Assembly (NCBI RefSeq): GCF_003286125.1
Contig: NZ_QMED01000040.1
Location: 1 to 37,891, forward strand
From: Algibacillus agarilyticus
GTDB lineage: Bacteria; Pseudomonadota; Gammaproteobacteria; Enterobacterales; Alteromonadaceae
Reading direction: 5' to 3'
Length of the DNA: 37,891 nt
Shown in pieces: positions 30,504 to 37,878 of the stretch (its first letter is position 1; every line of letters starts with the position of its first letter). The position numbers and the translations under genes were made by a program. Below the pieces are notes generated by a model. That model was not told where the DNA came from. It did no database searches and saw only the letters and a program-made list of their open reading frames with translations.

Positions 30504-30809
30504 GTGGCCATATCGCAGTTAAAAGCAATGCGCAGATTTAGGAAAGGTATGAGATTTATCGGTGGATGCTTCATTGTTCTCGGTGGATTTATGCTTTACC
30601 AATTTGTTGGTATTTTGCTAGATCCAGAAGCAACTATTACGTATAACGGTGTACCAACGAACGATTATGCAATCAAACTTAACGCGTCAATATTTGTTGG
30701 TTCTTTTGTCTTAATTGGACTTATTACAGCCTTTGCACCTACAAAGCTATTAAATAAATTATTCGTTTTAAAAATGTCACTTAAATCTAGCTTTGGGTAT
30801 AAAAAGTGA
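30504..30809 (+). CDS. Small membrane protein, unknown
   Basis: A protein of 101 aa with two membrane segments (FIGGCFIVLGGFMLYQFVGILL and AIKLNASIFVGSFVLIGLITAF) and a basic C-terminus (KMSLKSSFGYKK). I do not recognise the family. I start at GTG 30504, with AGAGG 6 nt upstream, because bases 30405-30483 belong to the repeat R3 and the cassette junction GTTTAT lies at 30481. A longer reading from TTG 30405 or ATG 30426 would translate the repeat. It is a cassette cargo gene. Confidence 0.7.
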   Translation: MAISQLKAMRRFRKGMRFIGGCFIVLGGFMLYQFVGILLDPEATITYNGVPTNDYAIKLNASIFVGSFVLIGLITAFAPTKLLNKLFVLKMSLKSSFGYKK

Positions 30810-30811
30810 TA

Positions 30812-30847
30812 TACAACACGCTAATAAACAAGGACAAAAAACAGTTT
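30812..30847 (+). other. Left half of an attC site, right half lost
   Basis: ATACAAC followed by ACGCTAATAAACAAGGAC and AAAAAACAG resembles the left arm of the attC at 33982-34076. After about 30847 the MITE sequence replaces the hairpin tip and the right arm. A GTTATC junction survives at 30957. Confidence 0.55.
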
Positions 30848-30956
30848 GCTATTTTCGCTCAATATCGTCCTAAATTTCACGTAGAAGTACAATTTAGGGC
30901 TTAATTCTAATGATTTTTATGAGCTGTTTTTTCTAAAAGAGAAATTCTACAAGCTC
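30848..30956. mobile_element. MITE copy 2, left end deleted
   Basis: The sequence matches the right 110 bp of the MITE at 5232-5408, including the right terminal repeat (30939-30956, inverted GAGCTTGTAGAATTTCTC). It is followed by GTT (30957-30959), as in copy 1. The left terminal repeat is missing. Confidence 0.8.
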
Positions 30957-30971
30957 GTTATCTATACCAAT

Positions 30972-31370
30972 ATGAAGCCTTTATTTAGATTCTTAATTTT
31001 GTTGGAAGTTGTTTTATGTTTTGGGCCCGCAACAATCATGCTAGCCTTTAGCTTTATATTTGTGCCTGCCATTTTTTTCAGTCGTAGTCCATTCGAGCTT
31101 AAAGCTTTGCTTTATTTATTACCAACTATAGGTGGGTGCTTAGGGCTTACAGCTCTCATATGTTTAGTATTGCATTTGTTTAACCCTACGCAAGGCTACA
31201 TTACACCTGCAAAAATGCGACTGTTTATCCTGACTGGTATTACGGCAATAATTGTAACGTGTATTTTATTAGGTACTAACGAATACGGATTAGTTTTTTA
31301 TTTATTGCCTGTTGTAGCGACTATTCACTTAGTTTACTTGGGGCGGGCATATGTGTTCAGGTATAGCTAA
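30972..31370 (+). CDS. Small polytopic membrane protein, unknown
   Basis: A 132-aa protein with about four membrane helices: FLILLEVVLCFGPATIMLAF, FELKALLYLLPTIGGCLGLT, LRFILTGIT-like segment followed by IVTCILLG, and LVFYLLPVVATIHLVYLG. I do not recognise a family. It starts 15 nt after the GTTATC junction at 30957 and is followed after 11 nt by palindrome F, so it is cassette cargo. Confidence 0.75.
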   Translation: MKPLFRFLILLEVVLCFGPATIMLAFSFIFVPAIFFSRSPFELKALLYLLPTIGGCLGLTALICLVLHLFNPTQGYITPAKMRLFILTGITAIIVTCILLGTNEYGLVFYLLPVVATIHLVYLGRAYVFRYS

Positions 31371-31381
31371 AAAGCCATAAA

Positions 31382-31471
31382 ATCGTGTGGAACAGTCGTC
31401 ATTGACACTGACAACTAAAGATTTAAAAGCAAATGAAATCATAAGCTTATATATGCCTGTCCTACACGATC
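31382..31471. repeat. Palindromic repeat copy F
   Basis: The best-preserved copy. Left arm ATCGTGTGGAACAG (31382-31395) and right arm CTGTCCTACACGAT (31457-31470) are inverted repeats with one mismatch in 14. The centre is nearly identical to copy D. The right end joins a porin gene fragment. Confidence 0.85.
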
Positions 31472-31642
31472 CCTTTGGATATTGAGAATAGCCAAGCTAA
31501 AAGTGTATCGTTGGGGTTAAATTATTATCTTGATAAAAACCTCAAACTCATGGCTATTTATATTAAAGGCGAATACGTTGACGAAGGGGTTAATTTAGGC
31601 TCAGGCAACGCATTTTCATTGCGCGTACAATATCGTTTTTAG
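31472..31642 (+). pseudogene. C-terminal fragment of a phosphate-selective-type porin
   Basis: The frame reads PLDIENSQAKSVSLGLNYYL, then DKNLKLMAIYIKGEYVDEG, VNLGSGNAFSLRVQYRF and a stop. The alternate strands and the final aromatic residue match the end of an OprO/OprP-type porin. The fragment has no start and begins directly at the end of palindrome F, so a recombination event fused the two. It also gives a chromosomal origin for this segment. Confidence 0.75.
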
Positions 31643-31697
31643 TTTGTTTTCATCGTGTTTACGCGCACGATTTACATTTTCGTCTCAATAGGTTGCC

Positions 31698-32033
31698 ATG
31701 AGTGAAGTGATAACACCGCCTTAAGTTAAAGCTTAAAATCAACCGATTAAAAAATAGCGAAGTAAAGACTGACCCTGCAATTCGACCTTGTCGTTCTGTC
31801 CGTTTTAAACCAAACACGCATTTGCAGCGCTGTGTTTATGTACAACTCCCGTTCTTTGCTCCCTGATTAAAGAAAATGCGCAAGATGCGCATTTTTATCT
31901 TTGATCAATTTTTTATCTGCAAATAAACAATATAAATAGCAATGTGTTAGCGTATTTGTTAAAAATACAGAAAGTATAAAAGTGCGCGCGGATTTAGTAG
32001 AAAAAATGCGAAAATCGAGCACGATTAAGCGTT
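31698..32033 (+). repeat. Long repeat copy R1, 336 bp
   Basis: From ATGAGTGAAGTGATAACACC to the GTTAG junction this is almost identical to R2 (32707-33040). It begins with an R''-like GATAACACCGCCTTAA and ends in ATTAAGCGTTAG, so it may act as one long cassette end. It holds a terminator (31873-31897) and, near its end, inverted segments GTGCGC and GAGCAC. It has no gene. Confidence 0.85.
31873..31897 (+). terminator. Terminator hairpin in R1
   Basis: AAAATGCGC (31873-31881), loop AAGAT, GCGCATTTT (31887-31895) and further T residues. The A and T runs on both sides suit either direction. Confidence 0.8.
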
Positions 32034-32048
32034 AGTTTCTTATAGAGA

Positions 32049-32600
32049 ATGGTGCATATATTGAAGGTAGTCGAAGACTCAATTACAACGTCAATCGGAA
32101 CAGTATCCTTTACAGTTAAAGCTGTTGAGGGGGACCTTTCTGATGCGAGAATTATCTTGATAGAAATACCGCCATTACTTCCTGAAGGCATGGAATTGGA
32201 AAGTAGTATTGCAGCACTGTTAAAGGTTAAGTCTTCGGTTGCAATCAAGGAATTAGAATTCACGTGTGCTTGGAATCAATTTGAAGGCAAAGGTGATGGT
32301 TGTTCGGGTGAAAGGTTGGATGCTTGGGAATGGGAAAAGGACAATAAGTTAGTGGTCATCGGAACTGAAGATGGAGATTGGTTAGCATTAAGGCTTAATC
32401 TTGGCGCTATTTCGCGAGAGAACTATCCGGTATCAATGGATAAAAATCGAATCAATATAGAAATCGCCGAATATCCATCGAACAAAGAGCTTACGCTTCA
32501 TTTCGTTGTAGCTCAGAATACTTTACCTGAAAAAGAGGATTGCTCTTGTTGGTATGCGGTTGATGTCGCACATAACAGAATCACCGAGGCATGCAAGTGA
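32049..32600 (+). CDS. Unknown protein, 183 aa
   Basis: I do not recognise it. It is an acidic soluble protein, probably beta-rich. The middle part is Trp-rich and polar (LEFTCAWNQFEGKGDGCSGE, LDAWEWEKDNKLVVIGTEDG) and the end reads LHFVVAQNTLPEKEDCSCWY. It has no signal peptide. It starts 18 nt after the GTTAG junction at the end of R1 and ends 11 nt before palindrome G, so it is cassette cargo. The ribosome-binding site is weak (AGAGAATG). Confidence 0.75.
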   Translation: MVHILKVVEDSITTSIGTVSFTVKAVEGDLSDARIILIEIPPLLPEGMELESSIAALLKVKSSVAIKELEFTCAWNQFEGKGDGCSGERLDAWEWEKDNKLVVIGTEDGDWLALRLNLGAISRENYPVSMDKNRINIEIAEYPSNKELTLHFVVAQNTLPEKEDCSCWYAVDVAHNRITEACK

Positions 32601-32611
32601 AAGCTAACCAG

Positions 32612-32699
32612 CCCTTCAAGGACAGTCATCGATGTGTAGTCGATTCGCTTATGTAATATCGAATTAAATCAGAGGTTTACATGTGCCTGTCCTGCATGG
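32612..32699. repeat. Palindromic repeat copy G
   Basis: Left arm CTTCAAGGACAGTCATC and right arm ATGTGCCTGTCCTGCATGG enclose a 60-bp centre. Before it, CTAACCAGCCCTTCAAG resembles the R''/L'' part of an attC, so the palindrome may have inserted into an attC site. R2 begins 8 bp after it. Confidence 0.75.
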
Positions 32700-32706
32700 T
32701 CTTATT

Positions 32707-33040
32707 ATGAGTGAAGTGATAACACCGCCTTAAGTTAAAGCTTAAAATCAACCGATTAAAAAATAGCGAAGTAAAGACTGACCCTGCAATTCGACCTTGT
32801 CGTTCTGTCCGTTTTAAACCAAACACGCATTTGCAGCGCTGTGTTTATGTACAACTCCCGTTCTTTGCTCCCTGATTAAAGAAAATGCGCAAGATGCGCA
32901 TTTTTATCTTTGATAAATTTTTATCTGCAAATAAACAATATAAATAGCAATGTGTTAGCGTATTTGTTAAAAATACAGAAAGTATAAAAGTGCGCGCAGA
33001 TTTAGTAGAAAAATACGTAAATTGCGCACGAATAAGCGTT
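32707..33040 (+). repeat. Long repeat copy R2, 334 bp
   Basis: Nearly identical to R1 for its full length; differences gather in the last 60 bp (for example AAATTGCGCACG here against AAATCGAGCACG). It ends in AATAAGCGTTATATC, the junction before the HEPN gene. Confidence 0.85.
32882..32906 (+). terminator. Terminator hairpin in R2
   Basis: The same hairpin as in R1: AAAATGCGC, loop AAGAT, GCGCATTTT and further T residues. Confidence 0.8.
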
Positions 33041-33067
33041 ATATCACCTCTTTAATAAGGAAGTATC

Positions 33068-33982
33068 TTGAAACTTAAGTTGGATATCAAATCAAACGCG
33101 CTAGATAGCTTCAATGAGGCATTATCAAAGTTTGAAAGTGGTGAACAAGGCGATATTAAATCTTTTAAGTTCTCTATTCTTCATCTCTCACACTGTATCG
33201 AGCTTGTACTCAAAATGTACATTCAAACTTTGGATGAAGACCTTATTTATCTAAAGTGCTATAAAAAACTGATCCAAAAAGCTAAAGAAGCTAATGTTGA
33301 TTTATTGGTTGCATATAAGTTACTTGAAGAAAGTGAATTTGATTTTTCTACTTTAATAAATGGGCATACCAACCCTTATACAATTACTGTTGACCACGTA
33401 ATTTCAATCGCTAAAAACGAAATATGTAGTATTACAGGAAATAAATTTGTAGACCAAGATTTTATAGATGACATCAATTGGATGAAAGGGTTGAGAAATT
33501 CAATTGAACACTATGAATTTGAGTTTACTGTCAAAGAAGTTAGGCTATGTATTGGCAGGCTAGTTCGCGGTCTAGATGAGTTCACGGATGTGTTTTCTTT
33601 ATTCAACCTTGAGAGCGAAGTTGGTAAAGAAAAATTTCATGTTTTCTCTGTTCTGGCTGACGAATATGAGCAAACTCTTTCTGAAGCTCACCATGAAGTT
33701 AAAGAAACTGAGGATGCGTTATACAGAGGAACGCGGCCTAAAGAGCAAATGTTTATTGAATGGAATGTTTACACCTGCGAAAGCTGTGGTAACGACACCA
33801 TGATACCTAATTCTAATTCATCAACTGGATATAAGTGTACTTATTGTGAAAATGAGGAATCCGAAGAAATAGAAGTTGATTGCGATGCTTGTTATTTGCC
33901 TTGGGCAAATGGTGAAATGACTTATTGGGATGAGAACTTAGCTAATGTTTGTCCTGGATGCGTGAATCCCGAGGCATGGTGA
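33068..33982 (+). CDS. HEPN-like protein with C-terminal zinc ribbons
   Basis: The N-terminal 160 residues are helical and HEPN-like: FKFSILHLSHCIELVLKMYI and later GLRNSIEHYEF, with the RNxxxH motif at Arg143, Asn144 and His148. HEPN domains are often RNases in toxins and defence. The C-terminus has four CxxC pairs (Cys237/240, 257/260, 272/275, 295/298), fit for two zinc ribbons that could bind RNA or DNA. The start is TTG 33068 with AAGGA 6 nt upstream. It is cassette cargo, between R2 and an attC. No antitoxin (such as an MNT nucleotidyltransferase) is adjacent. The defence role is inference. Confidence 0.8.
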   Translation: MKLKLDIKSNALDSFNEALSKFESGEQGDIKSFKFSILHLSHCIELVLKMYIQTLDEDLIYLKCYKKLIQKAKEANVDLLVAYKLLEESEFDFSTLINGHTNPYTITVDHVISIAKNEICSITGNKFVDQDFIDDINWMKGLRNSIEHYEFEFTVKEVRLCIGRLVRGLDEFTDVFSLFNLESEVGKEKFHVFSVLADEYEQTLSEAHHEVKETEDALYRGTRPKEQMFIEWNVYTCESCGNDTMIPNSNSSTGYKCTYCENEESEEIEVDCDACYLPWANGEMTYWDENLANVCPGCVNPEAW

Positions 33983-34076
33983 TATAACATCAATTAAAAG
34001 GACTAAAAACAGCGGGCTATCTCGCTTAGCTCGTATTTTAGCCCACAATTTTTAGCCTCTTATTGAGGCGTTGAGG
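33982..34076 (+). other. attC site, split by the IS1182-type element
   Basis: R'' is ATATAAC (33982-33988). AGGACTAAAAACAGCGGGCT and AGCCCACAATTTTTAGCCT pair in a long imperfect hairpin with an unpaired A. The right side ends TTATTGAGGCGTT, and the IS begins directly after that GTT (34070-34072); the last bases shown are from the IS. The R'' overlaps the stop of the HEPN gene. Confidence 0.8.
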
Positions 34077-35298
34077 CTGTAGAATTACTCACTTTTTGAT
34101 TTATTTATGCTGCAAAACGCAGATATTCTTGCCTGATTTTTTCATTTTCAACGCATTCATTTTTCGCGCGTATTTTGGATGGTTTAGCCGTTAGGTATGA
34201 AGAGATGATCCATTATTGGTGTTATTTTGCTTTAAAGGCGCATTTTTGGCCTCATTGCAGGCTATTTCTGAGTTTTTCGATGTTGTGAACTAAACAATAC
34301 ATTTGCCATTGGGCATTCACTTTGGTTTTTCCACGTAAAGTGAAGTAATCCATCCCTTTATTTTGGGTGATATTGGCAAATACAGGTTCAATACAACCTA
34401 ACCGTTTACTATATTCACGCCGACCTTGTGGGCTATCTATTTTAGCTTTCATTGTATCGCTGAGTATTTGTGCTGCTGAGCGCAGTTTGTCTATTGGTAT
34501 TGAAACTTGTCGGCCGTGTTTCTTCGGCTCTTTTTGCATACATTGTTCGCGCATCGGGCAAACTCGACAATCTTTTAGGTAAGCTTGAAAGCGAGTGTGC
34601 GTTGCATTTTCTTTGGGCTTGGCCGTTAACCACATCGCGTTACCCGCAGGGCAGGTGCACGTTAAGTTTGTTTTGTTGAATGTGAAATCTTGGTGGGTAA
34701 ACAATTTGTGGCTTTTATCAGTACGGGCTTTGCGTTTTTTAGCCTGATTTTTTTGGTAAGTTTTACTATTTTGAAAGAGTGGATTACGACTTCTAAAGCC
34801 CGTATCAGCTATGTAAGCGTCTATGTTTTCATTGGCTAAAAATTGAATGTTGTCATGGCTGTTAAATCCGCTGTCAGCACTGAATTTAGCGGTTTTTAAG
34901 CTGTCTGCTTGTTGTATTTTAGTGAGCGTGTTTTGCAGTTGTTTGATGGCAGGTTGTAAGGTTTGTTGCTCACCAACCGACCTCCAAGCTTGCGCTTGTA
35001 AGATGATTTGATGTTTGTTATCGCTAATGGCAATACCGTTGTAGCCTTGAATGGTCCCTTTGCTGGTTGTCATTTTTGCGCTGTCATTGTCGGTGATGTT
35101 GCTTTTAACGGGAGTGTTGTGATTGCCCATTCGTTCGGGCTTTTCGGCTAAAAATCGAGCTATCTTTTGGGCTGCTTTGTCTAGTTTTTCTTTTTACTTT
35201 AAGTCTTGTGCTATTTCAGTTTTTGGACATTCATCTTGTGCTTTGTGCACAGCAATAATGCGTTTACTGGCTTGCTGAAGTCGCTTTGCGTAATAACA
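34073..35298 (-). mobile_element. IS1182-type element, left part, inserted at attC
   Basis: The left terminal repeat GAGGCTGTAGAATTACTC (34073-34090) is the same as that of the MITE at 5232. The transposase gene runs toward this end on the minus strand. At 35299 the element is cut by an IS21-type insertion; the remaining 5' part of the transposase and the far terminal repeat should lie beyond 37891. Confidence 0.8.
34252..35298 (-). pseudogene. IS1182-type DDE transposase, broken
   Basis: The frame carries the DDE residues: Asp in KSNITDNDSAKM, Asp in FSADSGFNSHDN, and Glu in YSKRLGCIEPVFANI, with a Cys-rich insert (CRVCPMREQC). Reading the same frame upstream gives YYAKRLQQASKRIIAVHKAQ and DECPKTEIAQDLK, then a TAA codon at 35196-35194, then KEKLDKAAQKIARFLAEKPERM. 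So the gene has a nonsense mutation as well as the IS21 insertion at 35299. The 97-codon-and-longer N-terminal part lies outside the window. An apparent ORF start at ATG 35130 is internal to the true gene. Confidence 0.85.
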
Positions 35299-35365
35299 TG
35301 ATGCCGATCGCTTAATAACATCGATGGCGATCACAATTTCTCACGATTGTAGACCTGATAAAAAT

Positions 35366-36118
35366 CTAACTGACGTGATCGGCTTCCGTCAATTTATTTC
35401 TTCTTTTTCTCATTGATTCTCCTTTTAATTCGATCTTGATCGCACTGTGAACAAGTCTATCTAAGATCGCATCAGCGTGTGTCGATTCTCCAATCATTTC
35501 ATACCAACTGGTGACGGGAAGCTGACTGGTGATCATGGTCGATTTGAAGTCATATCTTGCATCGATAATCTCAAGTAAATCGCTACGTTGTTGGGCATTG
35601 AGTGGCTCAAGTCCCCAATCATCTAAGATCAGCAAGTCGCAGCTTTTGAGTTTGTTGATTAACTTTCGATAGCTACCATCTGCTTGCGCCATAAACAGCT
35701 TTTCCAGTAGTTCTTTTAAGCGGAAGTAGTAAACGCTATGTTCTTGCTGGCAATAATGATGACCCAGCGCGCAACTAAGGTATGTTTTGCCACAACCCGT
35801 TGCCCCCGTGATCAATAAGTTATGCTGTTGAGTTAACCATTCACCTTGTGCAAGGCTACGGATCTTATCTTGGCTTAACCCTCGCTCTGCTTGGTATTCT
35901 AGTTCTTGTAAGTTAGCTTTAATTCTAAATTTGGCTTGCCTGGTGAGGCGTTCAATACGCCGCTGCTCCCGTCCCGTAATTTCATAGTCCAGTAGCAAGC
36001 TTAATCGCTCTTCGAAGCTTTGTTCCATATAGAGATTAGACTGCTCTTTTTGTTGTAATAAGGCGGCTTTAACACCGCTAAGTTTTAATGTCGTTAACTG
36101 GTTTGATAATGTATTCAT
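35366..36118 (-). CDS. istB: IS21 helper ATPase IstB
   Basis: A 250-aa AAA+ protein of the DnaC/IstB type. Walker A is ITGATGCGKTYLSCALG, Walker B LLILDDWGLEPLN; SQLPVTSWYEMIGES and ADAILDRLVHSAIKIEL are typical of IstB. It assembles on DNA and directs IstA to the target. The start lies 11 nt after the istA stop. The gene has full family length and looks intact. Confidence 0.95.
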   Translation of the reverse strand: MNTLSNQLTTLKLSGVKAALLQQKEQSNLYMEQSFEERLSLLLDYEITGREQRRIERLTRQAKFRIKANLQELEYQAERGLSQDKIRSLAQGEWLTQQHNLLITGATGCGKTYLSCALGHHYCQQEHSVYYFRLKELLEKLFMAQADGSYRKLINKLKSCDLLILDDWGLEPLNAQQRSDLLEIIDARYDFKSTMITSQLPVTSWYEMIGESTHADAILDRLVHSAIKIELKGESMRKRRNKLTEADHVS

Positions 36119-36129
36119 GTGAATATTCC

Positions 36130-37674
36130 TTAATGATAGTAGTCTTGACCGCGGATGTTTTGATGCTCAATGTCATTAAGCAAGTCTCTTTGTTCATTCG
36201 GTAGTGGCTGTTGTTCTAACCCTTTACTGAGCATATTGCTGATGGCCTTAAGGTGCGTCACTTTTGTCTGCAATGCTCTGGCACAAGCTGCATTCAGTCG
36301 TTCTGGTGAATATTGTTTGGCTAGGTTTAATAAGCCAAGGCAGCGACGGTAACTTTGCTCAGGGTGTTTACGCGATTGTAGGTAGAGTCTAACCAAGGAC
36401 TCGGTATGTTTGCCGATTTGCGCCGCCCACCGTTCAAGTCGTTGTGGCGACCATTGTTGATGCTGACGATGCGCTTCGGGCATATGTTGTTCATTGGTGC
36501 TATGCCGGCCTACACCATAAGCTCTTGGGTGAATAGCCACCAGCTTATCTTGGTGGTAAATCTTCACTTGTTGGTCACCTATATGTGCTTCAAGCTTTTG
36601 TTTGACCAAGGAATACGGCACTGAGTAATAATGCTGTTCAACTTCTACATGGTAATCGATATGAACGCGTACCTTTTTAACGAAGGTATATTGATATGTG
36701 CTCTGTGGTAGCGGTTTTAAGGCGGGTTTATCAATGGCGGCAAACTGACTGGTTCGACTGCCAGGGTGCTTTTTCATTTTCCTGTTATTCATATCGTCAA
36801 GCAATTCTGCGATACGCTGGTTAAGTTGTTTCAAGCTGAAGAAGGTTTCATGGCGAAGGCGAGCCATGATCCAACGTTCAACAATTTGCACGCCTACTTC
36901 CGCTTTCGCTTTATCTTTGGGTTTATAAGGCCGAGCAGGAATAACCGTCGTATCATAATGCTCTGCTAATTGTTGATAAGTGGGGTTTAAATCTGGCTCA
37001 TAGCGACAAGCTTTCGTTACGCCGCTTTTAAGGTTGTCCGGTATCACCAGTTCCGGCACGCCGCCGAGAAACTCGAAGCAGCGAACATGGCTCATTATCC
37101 AATCTTCTAACCCTTGTGATAGCGTGGCTTCAGCGTAGGTGTAATTCGACGCCCCCATGACCGCTACAAAGACTTGAGCCGTACGGTATTCACCTGTTTT
37201 GGGATTAACAATCGGTAGGGTTGGCCCGCAATAATCAACAAACAATTTTTCACCCGCTTTGTGGTGTTGGCGCATAGAAAGCCTTTGCGTTTTAAGCCAA
37301 GCTTTATATTGCCTGCAATAGTGATTGTAACTGTAATGCCCCTCTGGGTGTTGCTCTGCGTACTCTTGCCACAGCAGCAAAAGGGTCATGGTTTTACAGC
37401 TTAACGCTTGTTTGACCGTAGACCATTCGGGTAGCGAAAATTGTTTAGGTTTTGCCTTGGTATTGAAAAAGGCGTGCTTTAACGAGACATCATCCCATTT
37501 ATCTTCTAAAGGCCATTGACTCAACCCTAGCTGAGCAGCTCGGTTCGCATAAGTCGAAACAGAAGATGGAGATATGGACAAGCTTTTGGCTATTTGACGA
37601 TGCGTTAAGTTTGAACCGTATTTTAGTCGAAGTATTTCTTTAAGTTTTCTCATAGATATAGGTGCCGTTGGCAT
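36130..37674 (-). CDS. istA: IS21 transposase IstA
   Basis: An N-terminal helix-turn-helix (LTHRQIAKSLSISPSSVSTY) is followed by the integrase catalytic core, with Asp in FVDYCGPTLPIV, Asp in LVIPDNLKSGV and Glu in KDKAKAEVGVQIVERW. It cuts and joins the element ends. I start at ATG 37674 (GGGGA 6 nt before it, protein opening MPTAPISMRKLKE), not at the in-frame ATG 37722, which would add 16 hydrophobic residues. The length is then 514 aa, usual for the family. Confidence 0.93.
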   Translation of the reverse strand: MPTAPISMRKLKEILRLKYGSNLTHRQIAKSLSISPSSVSTYANRAAQLGLSQWPLEDKWDDVSLKHAFFNTKAKPKQFSLPEWSTVKQALSCKTMTLLLLWQEYAEQHPEGHYSYNHYCRQYKAWLKTQRLSMRQHHKAGEKLFVDYCGPTLPIVNPKTGEYRTAQVFVAVMGASNYTYAEATLSQGLEDWIMSHVRCFEFLGGVPELVIPDNLKSGVTKACRYEPDLNPTYQQLAEHYDTTVIPARPYKPKDKAKAEVGVQIVERWIMARLRHETFFSLKQLNQRIAELLDDMNNRKMKKHPGSRTSQFAAIDKPALKPLPQSTYQYTFVKKVRVHIDYHVEVEQHYYSVPYSLVKQKLEAHIGDQQVKIYHQDKLVAIHPRAYGVGRHSTNEQHMPEAHRQHQQWSPQRLERWAAQIGKHTESLVRLYLQSRKHPEQSYRRCLGLLNLAKQYSPERLNAACARALQTKVTHLKAISNMLSKGLEQQPLPNEQRDLLNDIEHQNIRGQDYYH

Positions 37675-37797
37675 AGTTATCCCCATCGCAATTAAAACGA
37701 TAAGAATAACGATTAAACACACCTACAATGCGTGAGAAATTTGATTAGGTAGCAAATAACATCAAGTCGATCACTCAATAACATTTTTGTTAAAAGT

Positions 37798-37878
37798 GAT
37801 CGGCATCGATGTTATTGCATGATCGCGATGGATGTTATTAGCTGATCGGCATCAATGTTATTAGGTGATCGCGATGCA
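37798..37878. repeat. IS21 right-end tandem binding units
   Basis: GATCGGCATCGATGTTATT, GATCGCGATGGATGTTATT and GATCGGCATCAATGTTATT follow one another, then a final GATCGCGATGCA. The alternation of GGC and GCG versions is regular. The left end (35299-35333) has the same unit in inverse orientation. These are probably IstA binding sites. Confidence 0.8.

Larger units (their letters stand above)
35299..37878 (-). mobile_element. IS21-family element (istAB), inserted in the IS1182-type element
   Basis: Both genes are intact and in the usual order istA-istB. The ends are TGATGCCGATCGCTTAATAA (35299 onward) and, inverted, TGCATCGCGATCACCTAATA (37878 backward), which match with one gap. Each end carries several copies of a GATCGnnATnnATGTTATT-type unit, as is usual for transposase sites of IS21. 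The exact target duplication is not clear; CATG occurs at both borders. Confidence 0.85.
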
